The notes: a model not told the origin generated them from the letters alone. A stretch of 64,000 nucleotides of DNA from Thermus thermamylovorans (GCF_004307015.1 NZ_SIJL01000002.1:94417-158416), one strand, 5' to 3'. Counted from the stretch's first letter, positions 1 through 9,308 are shown. Program-made: numbers and translations.

Positions 1-434
1 TGCCCGACGACCTCATCTACTGGACGGAGGGAAGGGCCCTGGTGGCGGCGGGGAGCCCCTTCCCCCCGGTGGGGTACATGGGGCGCACCCTCCCCGTGGG
101 CCAGGGGAACAACGCCTTCGTCTTCCCCGGCCTGGGCCTGGGGGCGGTCTTGGCCCGGGCCCGGGAGGTCACGGACGGGATGGTCCTGGAGGCAGCCTAC
201 GCCCTTTACGACTACACGGAGGCTCACTTCCCCCACCTTCTCTACCCCCCGGTGGCCCGCCTCAGGGAGGTCTCCCCCTACGTGGCCGCCCGGGTGATGG
301 GGAGGGCCCTCGAGGAGGGGGTGGCGGAGGAGGAGCGGGTCTTGGGCCTTTCCCTCAAGGGGCTCATGGAGTTCGTGCGCTCCCGCTTCTGGGAGCCCCG
401 GTACCTCCCCTACCGCCCGGCCCCGGTAATCTAG
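1..434 (+). CDS. Malic enzyme, C-terminal part (5' end outside window)
   Basis: The reading frame is open from the window edge (first full codon at 3) and ends at TAG 432-434. It shows the malic enzyme C-terminal signature: WTEGRALVAAGSPFPPV, then the GRT..GQGNNAFVFPGLGLGA block that belongs to the NAD(P)-binding half. Family knowledge: malic enzyme oxidatively decarboxylates malate to pyruvate in the cytosol. NAD or NADP preference cannot be judged because the N-terminal part is missing. The stop codon overlaps the -10 box of nurA. Confidence 0.9.
   Translation, partial: PDDLIYWTEGRALVAAGSPFPPVGYMGRTLPVGQGNNAFVFPGLGLGAVLARAREVTDGMVLEAAYALYDYTEAHFPHLLYPPVARLREVSPYVAARVMGRALEEGVAEEERVLGLSLKGLMEFVRSRFWEPRYLPYRPAPVI
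427..432 (+). promoter_or_regulatory. -10 box of leaderless nurA
   Basis: TAATCT lies 6 nt before ATG 439, the spacing expected if transcription starts at the start codon. No convincing -35 is seen. The box runs into the malic enzyme stop codon. Confidence 0.5.
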
Positions 435-438
435 GGGC

Positions 439-1323
439 ATGGCCTGGCGGCTTTACGCCCTGGAGCTTCCCTTGCGGGAGGTGGAGGAGGCCCTTCCCCA
501 GGGGAGTGAACCGGAAGCGTTCCATCCCCTGGAGGAGCCCTGGGAGGCCAAGGCCGCCCCTCCCACGCCTTGGCCAGAGCCCCTTTGCTTCCTGGATGGG
601 CGGGAGCGGGTGGAAGCCCTGGTGGCGGAGGGGAGTAGGCTCGCCCTCCTGGGGTGCGTGGCTGCGGGAGCCGCGGTGTGGGAAGGAGGGCGGATGCGCC
701 TTCACGCTCCCCTCGTGCGCCGGGTGGGGGTGGGATTGGAGGGGCCCCTTTCCGTGGGGGAGCTGGCCTACGGGGCGGTGCCCCCCGTGGGGGAGGGCCT
801 CGAGGGCCTTCAAGAGGGCTTGCGCCAGGCCCGGGCTGGCCTGGAGCGGGAGCTGGCTAAGGGGTTGGTGGGGGGGCTTTTGGTGGTGGATGGGCCGGTG
901 CGCTGGGTGCGAGAAGGCCCCGTGTTGGGCTACATCAAAACCCACTGGGCCCGCTACCTGCCCAGGGAGCAGGAGGGCCTCCTCCGGAGGCTCGTCCCAG
1001 GGGAGCGCACCCCCCTTTTCCGGGTGCGCAGGAAGGGGATGGAGCTTGCCAGCTGGTACCTGCGCCTGCCCCTTGCCCCGGAGGGGGTGCGCCCCCCGGA
1101 AAGCGGCCTCCTCCGGGTGGAAACCCCCCTCCTGGGGGACTTCCGCGCCCTGGCCGACCTTTCCTTGAGCCTCTTTCCCGCCTTGGCCTCCCACCCGTTG
1201 AAAGACCCTCGGGCCCCGCAGAACCTCCTGCCCGTGGGGGGGCTGGAGCGGGAGCTTGCCCGAAGGATGGGGAGCCGCGAGGTGGTGGGCCGCATCCTGG
1301 CCCGGTACCTGGGAGGTGGATAG
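439..1323 (+). CDS. nurA: NurA-type 5'-3' nuclease
   Basis: The 294-residue protein begins at ATG 439 and has the NurA layout: a first acidic motif FLDGRERVEAL near residue 53, a second acidic strand LLVVDGPV in the middle, the LGYIKTH segment, and a conserved C-terminal segment with PQNLLPVGGLE. In the known system NurA resects DNA double-strand break ends together with the hexameric translocase HerA. The next gene is HerA; its GTG start shares one base with the nurA TAG stop, so translation is probably coupled. Overall NurA similarity is moderate, but the partner gene makes the call firm. Confidence 0.85.
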   Translation: MAWRLYALELPLREVEEALPQGSEPEAFHPLEEPWEAKAAPPTPWPEPLCFLDGRERVEALVAEGSRLALLGCVAAGAAVWEGGRMRLHAPLVRRVGVGLEGPLSVGELAYGAVPPVGEGLEGLQEGLRQARAGLERELAKGLVGGLLVVDGPVRWVREGPVLGYIKTHWARYLPREQEGLLRRLVPGERTPLFRVRRKGMELASWYLRLPLAPEGVRPPESGLLRVETPLLGDFRALADLSLSLFPALASHPLKDPRAPQNLLPVGGLERELARRMGSREVVGRILARYLGGG

Positions 1324-3047
1324 TGGAGCGGATCGGTGTGGTGCTGGGCAGCCGGGAGGCCACCCCCCTGGAGTTCTGGGTGGGGGTGGAGGGGGGAGGG
1401 CTTTTGCGCCTGGACGACCTGGTGGTGGTGGAGGGCCACCACCCCAAGGTGGGCAGGGTGCGCTACTTCGGCATGGTGGACCGCGTGGCCAAGGTCCACG
1501 AGGGGGAGAGTTTTGACACGGACACCTTTTTGGCGGTGGAGGGGAAGATCCCCGTGAGCCTGGCCTACGTGGCCCACGTGAGCGTGACCCGCATCCTGCC
1601 CGAGGAGTTCTTCCCCCCGGACCCCGGCTCCCCCGTCTACCTCGCGCAAGGGGAAGAGCTGGAGCTTGCCCTCTACTACGAGGCCATGCGCAACCAGCGG
1701 GGGAGCACCAAGCTCCCCGCGGGCCTCCTCAAGAACGGGGAGGTGGCCTACCTCAACCTGGAGTTCCTGAACGGGGCAAAGGGGGGCCACGTGAACATCT
1801 CCGGGATCAGCGGCGTGGCGGCCAAGACCAGCTACGCCACATTCCTCCTCAAAAGCCTCCTGGAAAGTGGGGTCCTGGAGGAGGCCCACCAGGCCAAGGT
1901 GCTCCTCTTCAACGTGAAGGGGGAAGACCTCTTCTTCCTGGACAAGAAGAACGCCCGCCTCACGGAGGAGGCCAGGGCGGCCTATGCCCGGCTGGGCCTC
2001 CCCGCCACCCCCTTTGGCAGCGTGGCCTTCCTGGCCCCCCCCAAAAAGGAGGGGTACCTGCCGGACGTGGACACCCGGCTGGAGGGGGTCAGGGCCTACC
2101 ACTGGGACCTGGTGCAGTTCGCCCAAAGGGGCCTCCTCCCCTTCCTCTTCGCCGACAAGGGGGCCCTTTCCAACCTGGGTTTCCTGGTGGCCCACGTGGC
2201 GGAAAAGCTCAGGCGGCTGGCCCAGGGGCAGAAGGGGCCGGCCCTCCTGGTGGAGGACTGGCCAGGGGAGGATCTGCCCGAGGGCATCACCTTCGACGCC
2301 TTGGGCAAGGTGCGCCTCAAGGGCTTTGCCGAGCTCGTAGCCTACCTGGAGTTCAAGCTCCTGGGCCCGGAAAGCGGCGAAGGGGAGGGGGACCGGGCCT
2401 GGACAGCCCGCCAGGCCCGCCCCACCCTCGAGGCCTTCGTGCGGCGCCTGCGGGCCAGCGTGGAAGGGGTGGGCCACCTCCTCCGGGGGGACCGCCCCGG
2501 GAACCCCCCGGACCCCCTGAAGGGGGAGCAGGTGCACGTGGTGGACCTGGCCAAGCTCCGGCCCCAGGCGCAGATGTTCGTGGTGGGCGCTCTCCTCAAG
2601 GACCTCTTCGAGCGCAAGGAGCGGGGCCAGTACCGGGGCCAGGTCTTCGTCGTCCTGGACGAGCTCAACAAGTACGCCCCCCGGGACGAGGAAAGCCCCA
2701 TCAAGGACGTCCTCCTGGACATCGCCGAGCGGGGCCGCTCCTTAGGGGTGATCCTCATCGGGGCGCAGCAGACGGCGAGCGAGGTGGAGCGCAGGGTGGT
2801 GGGCAACGCCGCCATCCGGGTGGTGGGCCGTCTGGACGCCGCCGAGGCCGAGCGGCCCGAGTACCGCCACCTGCCCGCCTCCTTCCGCCAGCGGGCCCTC
2901 ATCCTGCCTCAGGGGGCGGTGATCCTCTCCCAGCCCGAGATCCCCGTGCCCCTCCTCGTGCGCTTCCCCTTCCCCGCCTGGGCCACCAAGCGGGAGGAGG
3001 TCCTGGAGGACAACTCCGCGGAGGCGCTCAGGCGGGAACTCTTCTGA
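1323..3047 (+). CDS. herA: HerA-type DNA translocase/helicase
   Basis: The 574-residue ATPase has an N-terminal beta-rich HAS-barrel-like region (about 1-110), a Walker A-like loop GISGVAAKTS at 161-170, a Walker B segment VFVVLDELNKYAP, and the sensor region ERGRSLGVILIGAQQTASEVERR typical of the HerA/FtsK superfamily. HerA forms a hexamer that drives NurA in DNA end resection. The P-loop is atypical, with AAKTS where GKT/S is usual, but the lysine and threonine are kept. The GTG start overlaps the nurA stop by one base. Confidence 0.88.
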   Translation: MERIGVVLGSREATPLEFWVGVEGGGLLRLDDLVVVEGHHPKVGRVRYFGMVDRVAKVHEGESFDTDTFLAVEGKIPVSLAYVAHVSVTRILPEEFFPPDPGSPVYLAQGEELELALYYEAMRNQRGSTKLPAGLLKNGEVAYLNLEFLNGAKGGHVNISGISGVAAKTSYATFLLKSLLESGVLEEAHQAKVLLFNVKGEDLFFLDKKNARLTEEARAAYARLGLPATPFGSVAFLAPPKKEGYLPDVDTRLEGVRAYHWDLVQFAQRGLLPFLFADKGALSNLGFLVAHVAEKLRRLAQGQKGPALLVEDWPGEDLPEGITFDALGKVRLKGFAELVAYLEFKLLGPESGEGEGDRAWTARQARPTLEAFVRRLRASVEGVGHLLRGDRPGNPPDPLKGEQVHVVDLAKLRPQAQMFVVGALLKDLFERKERGQYRGQVFVVLDELNKYAPRDEESPIKDVLLDIAERGRSLGVILIGAQQTASEVERRVVGNAAIRVVGRLDAAEAERPEYRHLPASFRQRALILPQGAVILSQPEIPVPLLVRFPFPAWATKREEVLEDNSAEALRRELF

Positions 3048-3110
3048 CGCCTCCTGGGGGTGGCAGCTGGGCCGCGCGAGGAACCCACGGGGAGGCCTCC
3101 GTCCTGGGGG

Positions 3111-3116
3111 TAAGAT
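3111..3116 (+). promoter_or_regulatory. Possible -10 box of the gcv operon
   Basis: TAAGAT lies 9 nt before the gcvT ATG. A transcript from here would have a 5' leader of only a few nt and no Shine-Dalgarno sequence. No good -35 hexamer is present. Confidence 0.4.
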
Positions 3117-3125
3117 GGCCTTGCC

Positions 3126-4175
3126 ATGAAGAAGACCCCACTTTATGAAGCCCACCTGCGCCACGGGGGGCGCCTGGTGGGGTTCGCGGGCTACGCCCTG
3201 CCGGTGCAGTACGCCTCCATCCGCGAGGAGCACCTTTCGGTGCGCCGAGGGGTGGGGCTTTTCGACGTGAGCCACATGGGGGAGTTCCTTGTGCAGGGTC
3301 CTGAGGCCCAGGCCTTCCTCCAGTGGGCCACGGCCAACGACGCCGCCAGGCTGAAGGTGGGCCGGGCCCAGTACTCCATGCTCCCCAACGCCCAGGGGGG
3401 TGTGGTGGACGACATCTACCTCTACCGCCTGGGGGAGGAGGCGTACCTCATGGTGGTGAATGCAGCCAACATCGCCAAGGACTTGGCCCACCTCCAAGGG
3501 TTGGCCCGGGGTTTCCGGGCGGAGCTCCAGGACGTTTCCGAGGCAACGGCGCTCTTGGCCTTGCAGGGGCCCAAGGCGGCGGAGCTTTTGCAGGGCCTCA
3601 CGGATACCGACCTGGCCACGAAGAGGAAAAACGATGTCTGGGAGGCCCAGGTGGCGGGGAGGCCCGCCCGGCTGGCCCGCACCGGGTACACGGGGGAGGA
3701 CGGGTTTGAGCTCTTCTTGGCCCCCGAGGATGCCGAGCCCGTCTTCGAAACCCTCCTGGAGGCGGGGGCTACCCCTTGTGGCCTCGGGGCCCGGGACACC
3801 CTGAGGCTGGAGGCGGGCTTTCCCCTTTACGGCCACGAGCTCACCGACGCCACCAACCCCTTGTGCACCCCCTGGGCCTGGGTGGTGAAAAGGGAAAAGG
3901 ACTTCTACGGCAAGGGGGCCCTGCTCGCCTCTCCTTGCCAGGAAAAGCTGGTCGGCCTGGTGCTGGAGACGGGCATCCCCCGGGAGGGCTACCCCGTGCT
4001 TTCCGGGGAGGAGCGGGTGGGCCGGGTGACGAGCGGGGGCTTCTCGCCCCTTTTGGAAAAGGGGATCGCCCTCGCCTACGTGGGGCAGGAGGCGGGGGAG
4101 CCCTTCTTCGTGGAGATACGGGGCAGGCTGGTACGGGCTTCCCTTAGCCCCCTGCCCTTCGTGCCGCTAAAATAG
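3126..4175 (+). CDS. gcvT: Aminomethyltransferase, glycine cleavage T protein
   Basis: The 349-residue protein is full length for the family. It opens with [27 protein letters not shown] and continues with [12 protein letters not shown], the folate-binding [12 protein letters not shown] segment and [13 protein letters not shown], all GcvT hallmarks. It transfers the methylene group from the H-protein lipoyl arm to tetrahydrofolate and releases ammonia. It is first in gcvT-gcvH-gcvPA-gcvPB. The L protein (lipoamide dehydrogenase) is not in the window. Confidence 0.97.
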   Translation: MKKTPLYEAHLRHGGRLVGFAGYALPVQYASIREEHLSVRRGVGLFDVSHMGEFLVQGPEAQAFLQWATANDAARLKVGRAQYSMLPNAQGGVVDDIYLYRLGEEAYLMVVNAANIAKDLAHLQGLARGFRAELQDVSEATALLALQGPKAAELLQGLTDTDLATKRKNDVWEAQVAGRPARLARTGYTGEDGFELFLAPEDAEPVFETLLEAGATPCGLGARDTLRLEAGFPLYGHELTDATNPLCTPWAWVVKREKDFYGKGALLASPCQEKLVGLVLETGIPREGYPVLSGEERVGRVTSGGFSPLLEKGIALAYVGQEAGEPFFVEIRGRLVRASLSPLPFVPLK

Positions 4176-4183
4176 CGGGGGTT

Positions 4184-4189
4184 AGGAGG
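4184..4189 (+). promoter_or_regulatory. Ribosome binding site of gcvH
   Basis: AGGAGG with 4 nt to ATG 4194. It shows that gcvH, unlike many genes here, is translated from a leadered message. Confidence 0.7.
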
Positions 4190-4193
4190 CGCC

Positions 4194-4580
<387 letters not shown>

Positions 4581-4594
4581 GGCCATGGCGGCCC

Positions 4595-4638
4595 GGGGGC
4601 TTGGCCGGGTCCGGCGCCTAAGGGGTCGGCAAGCCCCC
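4595..4638 (+). promoter_or_regulatory. Upstream hairpin between gcvH and gcvPA
   Basis: GGGGGCTTG (4595-4603) pairs perfectly with CAAGCCCCC (4630-4638). Inside, CCG 4605-4607 can pair with CGG 4627-4629. No T-run follows, so this is not itself a terminator. It directly precedes the terminator-like hairpin at 4644-4669. Confidence 0.5.
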
Positions 4639-4643
4639 TCTGT

Positions 4644-4676
4644 GGCCCCGGGTCAAATGGCCCGGGGCCTTTGTTT
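4644..4676 (+). terminator. Terminator-like hairpin in front of gcvPA
   Basis: A perfect 9-bp stem GGCCCCGGG/CCCGGGGCC (4644-4652, 4661-4669) with an 8-nt loop is followed by TTTGTTT. It sits inside the gcv operon, ending just before the gcvPA ribosome binding site AAGGA at 4677-4681. It may reduce or regulate transcription into gcvPA-gcvPB. Confidence 0.6.
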
Positions 4677-4688
4677 AAGGATGGGAGT

Positions 4689-6005
4689 ATGGACTACGCG
4701 CCCCACACGGAAGAGGAGATCCGGGCCATGCTGGAGAAGGTGGGGGCGGAAAGCCTTCAGGACCTTTACCGGCACCTGCCCGAGGAGATCTTGAACCCAG
4801 GGATCGCCTTGCCCGAACCCCTGCCCGAGTGGGCGGTCCTGGAGGAGCTAAACCGCCTTGCCGCGAGGAACCAGCCCGCCCACAGGGCCTTCTTAGGCGG
4901 GGGGATCCGTAGCCACCACACCCCCCCGGTGGTCCAGGCCTTGGGCTCCCGGGGGGAGTTCCTCACCGCCTACACCCCCTACCAGCCGGAGGTGAGCCAA
5001 GGGGTCTTGCAGGCCACCTTCGAGTACCAGACCATGATCGCCGAGCTTGCGGGCCTGGAGGTGGCCAACGCCTCCCTTTACGACGGGGCTACCGCCTTGG
5101 CGGAGGGGGTGCTCCTGGCCCTCCGGGAGACGGGCAGGATGCGGGTCCTGGTCTCCCAGGGGGTACACCCCGAGTACCGGCAGGTGCTGGGGAGCTACCT
5201 CGAGGCGGTGGGGGCGGGGCTCCACACCCTGCCCCTGGAGGGGGGCCGCACCCCCTTGGGGGAGGTGCCCGAGGGGGTGGGGGCGGTGGTGGCGCAAAAC
5301 CCCAACTTCCTGGGGGCCCTGGAGGACCTCTCCCCCCTGGCGGAGGCCGCCCACGCCGCGGGGGCGCTTTTCGTGGTCGTGGCCGACCCCCTCTCCTTGG
5401 GGGTGCTCAAGCCCCCGGGGGCCTACGGGGCGGACATCGCCGTGGGGGACGGGCAGAGCCTGGGGCTGCCCATGGGCTTTGGCGGGCCCCACTTTGGCTA
5501 CCTGGCCACGAAGAAGGCCTTTGTGCGCCAGATCCCCGGACGGCTGGTCTCGGAGACGGTGGACGCGGAGGGGAGGCGGGGCTTCATCCTCACCCTCCAG
5601 GCCCGGGAGCAGTACATCCGCCGGGCCAAGGCCAAGAGCAACATCACCACCAACGCCCAGCTCACCGCCCTCATGGGGGCCATGTACCTGGCGGCCCTGG
5701 GGCCAGAGGGGCTTAAGGAGGTGGCCCTGCAGGGGGTGGCCATGGCCCACCGCCTCCGGGAGCTTCTTCTGGAGATCCCGGGGGTGGAGCCCTTTACCCC
5801 GAAGCCCTTCTTCAACGAGTTCGCCCTGAGGCTTCCCAAGCCCCCCGTGGAGGTGCGGCGGGCCCTGGCCCAAAGGGGCCTCCACGCCGCCACCCCCGTG
5901 CCCCGGGAGTACGGGGAGAACCTGGCCCTCTTCGCCGCCACCGAGCTGCACACGGAGGAAGACCTCCTCCGGCTTAGGGACGCCCTCAAGGAGGTGCTGG
6001 CATGA
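4689..6005 (+). CDS. gcvPA: Glycine decarboxylase P protein, subunit 1
   Basis: This is the N-terminal-type subunit of the split P protein. I place the start at ATG 4689 because AAGGA (4677-4681) lies 7 nt upstream; the longer frame from TTG 4671 would start in the T-run of the hairpin. The product is 438 residues, the length I recall for the T. thermophilus subunit. Visible features are IPHTEEEIRAML-like N-terminal helices, GGGIRSHHTPPVVQ, YTPYQPEVSQG and LGLPMGFGGPHFGYLA. Together with GcvPB it decarboxylates glycine. Its stop overlaps the gcvPB start (ATGA). Confidence 0.95.
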   Translation: MDYAPHTEEEIRAMLEKVGAESLQDLYRHLPEEILNPGIALPEPLPEWAVLEELNRLAARNQPAHRAFLGGGIRSHHTPPVVQALGSRGEFLTAYTPYQPEVSQGVLQATFEYQTMIAELAGLEVANASLYDGATALAEGVLLALRETGRMRVLVSQGVHPEYRQVLGSYLEAVGAGLHTLPLEGGRTPLGEVPEGVGAVVAQNPNFLGALEDLSPLAEAAHAAGALFVVVADPLSLGVLKPPGAYGADIAVGDGQSLGLPMGFGGPHFGYLATKKAFVRQIPGRLVSETVDAEGRRGFILTLQAREQYIRRAKAKSNITTNAQLTALMGAMYLAALGPEGLKEVALQGVAMAHRLRELLLEIPGVEPFTPKPFFNEFALRLPKPPVEVRRALAQRGLHAATPVPREYGENLALFAATELHTEEDLLRLRDALKEVLA

Positions 6006-7435
6006 GCTTTCCCCTGATTTTCGAGCGGAGCCGCAAGGGCAGGCGGGGCCTGAGGCTCGTGAAGGGGGTGCCCCCCGCGGAGGACCTCCTTCCCCAGGAG
6101 TTCCTGCGGCCAAGCCCCCCCCGCCTCCCCGAGGTGGACGAGCTCACCCTGGTGCGCCACTACACGGGGCTCTCCCGCCGCCAGGTGGGGGTGGACACCA
6201 CCTTCTACCCCCTGGGGAGCTGCACCATGAAGTACAACCCCAAGCTCCACGAGGAGGCCGTAAGGCCCTTCGCCCACCTCCACCCTTACCAGGACCCGGG
6301 GACGGCCCAGGGCGCCCTGGAGCTCATGTGGCAGCTTGCGGAGTACCTGAAGGCCCTCACCGGCATGGACGCCATCACCCTGCAGCCTGCGGCTGGGGCC
6401 CACGGGGAGCTCACGGGGATCCTCATCATCCGCGCCTACCACGAGGACCGGGGGGAAGGGAAGACCCGCAGGCTCGTCCTGGTTCCCGACTCCGCCCACG
6501 GCTCCAACCCCGCCACCGCCAGCATGGCGGGCTACGGGGTGAAGGAGGTGCCCTCGGGGCCCGACGGGGAGGTGGACCTCGAGGCCCTGAAGCGGGAGCT
6601 CGGCCCCCACGTGGCGGCCATCATGCTCACCAACCCCAACACCCTGGGCCTTTTTGAGCGGCGCATCCTGGAGATCTCCCGCCTGGCCAAGGAGGCCGGG
6701 GTCCAGCTCTACTACGACGGGGCCAACCTGAACGCCATCCTGGGCTGGGCCCGCCCCGGGGACATGGGCTTCGACGTGGTCCACCTGAACCTGCACAAGA
6801 CCTTCACCGTGCCCCACGGGGGCGGGGGACCGGGCTCGGGGCCGGTGGGGGTGAGGGCCCACCTGGCCCCCTACCTGCCCGTGCCCACGGTGGAGCGGGG
6901 GGAGGAGGGCGTTTACCTCAGCTTTGACCGCCCCAAGAGCATCGGCCGGGTGCGGAGCTTCTACGGGAACTTCCTGGCCCTGGTGCGGGCTTGGGCCTAC
7001 ATCCGCACCCTGGGCCTTCCGGGCCTCAAGCGGGCCGCGGCCCTCTCCGTTCTCAACGCCCGCTACCTGGAAGAACTCCTCAAGGAGAAGGGGTACCGGG
7101 TGCCCTACGAGGGGCCTTGCATGCACGAGTTCGTGGCCCAACCCCCCCAGGGGTTCCGCGCCCTGGACATCGCCAAGGGCCTTTTAGAGCTCGGCTTCCA
7201 CCCCCCTACGGTCTACTTCCCCTTGATCGTCAAGGAGGCCCTCATGGTGGAGCCCACGGAGACCGAGAGCAAGGAGACTCTCGAGGCCTTCGCCGAGGCC
7301 ATGGGGGCCCTCCTGCAAAAGCCCAAGGAGTGGCTCGAGGGCGCCCCCTACTCCACCCCCGTGCGCCGCCTGGATGAGCTCAGGGCCAACCGGCAGCCCA
7401 AGCTCACCCACTTCGACGAGCCGGGTCTTCCCTAG
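6002..7435 (+). CDS. gcvPB: Glycine decarboxylase P protein, subunit 2 (PLP-binding)
   Basis: This 477-residue subunit carries the pyridoxal-phosphate lysine in VVHLNLHKTFTVPHGGGGPG, a glycine-rich loop typical of P protein. Other family blocks are YPLGSCTMKYNPK, LQPAAGAHGELTG and MLTNPNTLGLFE. It forms the P protein with GcvPA, whose stop overlaps this start by 4 bp, consistent with coupled 1:1 synthesis. A terminator-like hairpin follows at 7443-7469. Confidence 0.96.
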   Translation: MSFPLIFERSRKGRRGLRLVKGVPPAEDLLPQEFLRPSPPRLPEVDELTLVRHYTGLSRRQVGVDTTFYPLGSCTMKYNPKLHEEAVRPFAHLHPYQDPGTAQGALELMWQLAEYLKALTGMDAITLQPAAGAHGELTGILIIRAYHEDRGEGKTRRLVLVPDSAHGSNPATASMAGYGVKEVPSGPDGEVDLEALKRELGPHVAAIMLTNPNTLGLFERRILEISRLAKEAGVQLYYDGANLNAILGWARPGDMGFDVVHLNLHKTFTVPHGGGGPGSGPVGVRAHLAPYLPVPTVERGEEGVYLSFDRPKSIGRVRSFYGNFLALVRAWAYIRTLGLPGLKRAAALSVLNARYLEELLKEKGYRVPYEGPCMHEFVAQPPQGFRALDIAKGLLELGFHPPTVYFPLIVKEALMVEPTETESKETLEAFAEAMGALLQKPKEWLEGAPYSTPVRRLDELRANRQPKLTHFDEPGLP

Positions 7436-7438
7436 GGG

Positions 7439-7469
7439 AAAAGGGGGCGGGGCTAAAGGCCCCGCCCCC
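7439..7469 (-). terminator. Terminator between convergent gcvPB and rhodanese gene
   Basis: An 11-bp GC-only stem (7443-7453 with 7459-7469) has a 5-nt loop. On the minus strand it is followed by TTTT (7442-7439), so it best terminates the psr-rhodanese transcript. The plus side lacks a clean T-run, but the hairpin may still serve gcvPB. Confidence 0.75.
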
Positions 7470-7481
7470 GCCTACTTCCAT

Positions 7482-7919
7482 CTACCTCACCACGGGAAGC
7501 CCCGCGGCCTTCCAGGCGTCCAGCCCGCCGCTGATGCTTTGGACGTTGTAGCCTTGGCCCCGCAGGAAGACCGTGGCCATGGCGCCCCTGTGGCCCACCT
7601 TGCAGTACACGATCACCGGCTTGCCCTTGGGCACCTCACCGATGCGCCGGGGCAGGTCGCGGATGGGGATGTTCACCGCTCCCTGGATCCGCTCCGCCTG
7701 GAACTCGCTGGGCTCCCGCACGTCCAGGAGGAAGACGTCCATGGCGTCCATCTGCTGCTTGGCCACCGCCGGGGCCATGGCGTAGAACCCCGCGGGCAGG
7801 GTGGAGAGGAAGTTGCCTACCTCCCGCACCGTCATGGCGGAGAAGGTGGCCGTAGTGGCCTGGGCCAGAACCGGAAGGACCAGAAGGAGACCGAGCCAAG
7901 CGAACCTGTAGCCTTTCAT
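7482..7919 (-). CDS. Exported rhodanese-domain protein
   Basis: The 145-residue protein has an N-terminal signal peptide (basic start MKGYR, hydrophobic core to about residue 20) and one rhodanese domain with FLLDVREPSEF and the active-site loop VYCKVGHRGA, catalytic Cys106. Rhodanese domains bind or transfer sulfane sulfur. It is the last gene of the torD-psrABC run on the same strand, 35 nt after psrC. I infer that it delivers polysulfide sulfur to PsrA in the periplasm, as Sud does in Wolinella; this is not proven by sequence. Confidence 0.88.
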   Translation of the reverse strand: MKGYRFAWLGLLLVLPVLAQATTATFSAMTVREVGNFLSTLPAGFYAMAPAVAKQQMDAMDVFLLDVREPSEFQAERIQGAVNIPIRDLPRRIGEVPKGKPVIVYCKVGHRGAMATVFLRGQGYNVQSISGGLDAWKAAGLPVVR

Positions 7920-7954
7920 CCTACACCTCCTTTGCGCTCAAGGGGTAAGACCCC

Positions 7955-8716
7955 TTAAAGGCCAAGACCTTGCCACTGCCCCACCATTGCCAAAAGGGCC
8001 CGTAGGCCTGCTGCCGCCAAGAAGCCCGCCCAAGGAGCAAGCCGCTCCCGCCAGAAAACCCCCAGGCCCAGGAGGAGGATGAGGCCGTAGAGAATCCCCC
8101 CCTCTTCCCACAGGTGCCCCCGGGCCTCGGGGCTTAAGGTGAGGGGGTAGAGGAAGGCCAGGAGGAGGGAAGCCCCGAGAAGGAGCCGCAAGGGGTAGAG
8201 GGCCCAGACGCCCCGGAGGAGGGCCGCCACCCCCAGGGTGAGGGCTAGAGCGGTGAGGGGGAAGATCCCCGCCATGAGGGCGTTCCAGAGGGGACGGCCC
8301 GCGTTCACCGCCAGGGCCATCCCCGGGTAGGCCAGGGCTACCAGGCTGCAGAGGAGCAGGGCCCAGGCCAGGGGCTTCCGCGGCCCCCTGCCCAGGTAGA
8401 GGAGGCCGGAGGCGAGGAAGCCCAGGGCCAGCCCCCAGGCTCCCCACCAGATGGGGCTTGCCGGCTGGAAGGAGAGGAAGAGCCAGGCGTGGCTAAAGCG
8501 GAAGCGGGCCGGGGATTCCGCCCAGAGGACGAAGAGGTCCAGGGCGATGAAGAGGAGGGCGAGGAGGGTGTAGCGCCGCGCCTCCTCGTGCCCCTTGAGG
8601 TGGAGGAGGGCGGCGAGAAGGGCCATCCCCCCCGCTAGCCCCACCAGCACGAAATGGAGGGCGTTGGTCCAGTGCCAGAACTCCCCCGCGTTGGGGAGGC
8701 CGTAGAACTCAGTCAT
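7955..8716 (-). CDS. psrC: Polysulfide reductase membrane subunit (NrfD family)
   Basis: This 253-residue integral membrane protein has about eight hydrophobic segments and starts MTEFYGLPNAGEFWHWTNALHF. Length and start match what I recall of the structurally known T. thermophilus PsrC. It oxidises menaquinol and passes electrons to PsrB, anchoring the complex. Its start overlaps the psrB end by 8 bp. Menaquinone synthesis genes mqnA and mqnE are elsewhere in the window. Confidence 0.93.
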   Translation of the reverse strand: MTEFYGLPNAGEFWHWTNALHFVLVGLAGGMALLAALLHLKGHEEARRYTLLALLFIALDLFVLWAESPARFRFSHAWLFLSFQPASPIWWGAWGLALGFLASGLLYLGRGPRKPLAWALLLCSLVALAYPGMALAVNAGRPLWNALMAGIFPLTALALTLGVAALLRGVWALYPLRLLLGASLLLAFLYPLTLSPEARGHLWEEGGILYGLILLLGLGVFWRERLAPWAGFLAAAGLRALLAMVGQWQGLGL

Positions 8717-9308
8717 GGCGCACCTCCTTCACCTGCCGCTCCTGGGTGAGCCCCCGCTTGGAGGGGGCGTTGAGGTAGAAGAGCTTAGGCCTGGTGCCCA
8801 GCTCCGGCCGAAGCACGTCCACCCGCCCCGCCTCCCGCAGGGCCCGGGAAACCGGGCTTTCCGGGTCGTCCAGGTCGCCGAAGGTGCGGCAGAAGGTGGG
8901 ACAGGTTGCCACGCAGGCGGGCGCCTGGCCCCTTTCCAGGCGGTGGGCGCAGAAGGTGCACTTCTCCACGTAGCCCGCGGGGTGCAGGTAGCGGGCGTCG
9001 TAAGGGCAGGCGGCGATGCAGGCCCCGCAGGCGATGCACCGCCTGGGGTCCACCAGGACCAGCCCGTCCTCCCTCTGGTAGCTTGCCCCCGTGGGGCAGA
9101 CGGGGACGCAGGGGGGGTTTTCGCAGTGCAGGCACTGCTCGGGGCGGAACTCCACGGTGAGGTCCGGGTAGGCCCCCACCTCCCGCTCCCTTATCCAGAG
9201 GTTGAAGACCCCTGGGGGCACCTGGTTTTCCATCTTGCAGGCCACCGCGCAGGCGGCGCAGCCCACGCAGAGGCTAAGGTCTATGGCCATGGCGTACCGG
9301 GGCATCAC
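8709..9308 (-). CDS. psrB: Polysulfide reductase iron-sulfur subunit
   Basis: The ferredoxin-like electron-transfer subunit has four Cys clusters: CVGCAACAVAC, CLHCENPPCVPVCPTG, CIACGACIAACPYD and CTFCAH..ACVATCP, enough for four [4Fe-4S] centres. The gene overlaps the psrA stop by 4 bp. Two adjacent ATG codons (9308 and 9305) could serve as start; MPRYAMAIDLS from 9305 matches the known protein better. Confidence 0.93.
   Translation of the reverse strand: MMPRYAMAIDLSLCVGCAACAVACKMENQVPPGVFNLWIREREVGAYPDLTVEFRPEQCLHCENPPCVPVCPTGASYQREDGLVLVDPRRCIACGACIAACPYDARYLHPAGYVEKCTFCAHRLERGQAPACVATCPTFCRTFGDLDDPESPVSRALREAGRVDVLRPELGTRPKLFYLNAPSKRGLTQERQVKEVRHD

Noticed and set aside
4585-4680. A leader peptide between gcvH and gcvPA
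   Set aside because: The ORF from ATG 4585 has no run of Gly, Ser or other regulatory codons and runs through into the gcvPA region out of frame.
4671-4688. TTG 4671 as gcvPA start
   Set aside because: It lies in the T-run of the terminator-like hairpin and would remove the AAGGA ribosome binding site from use; ATG 4689 fits better.
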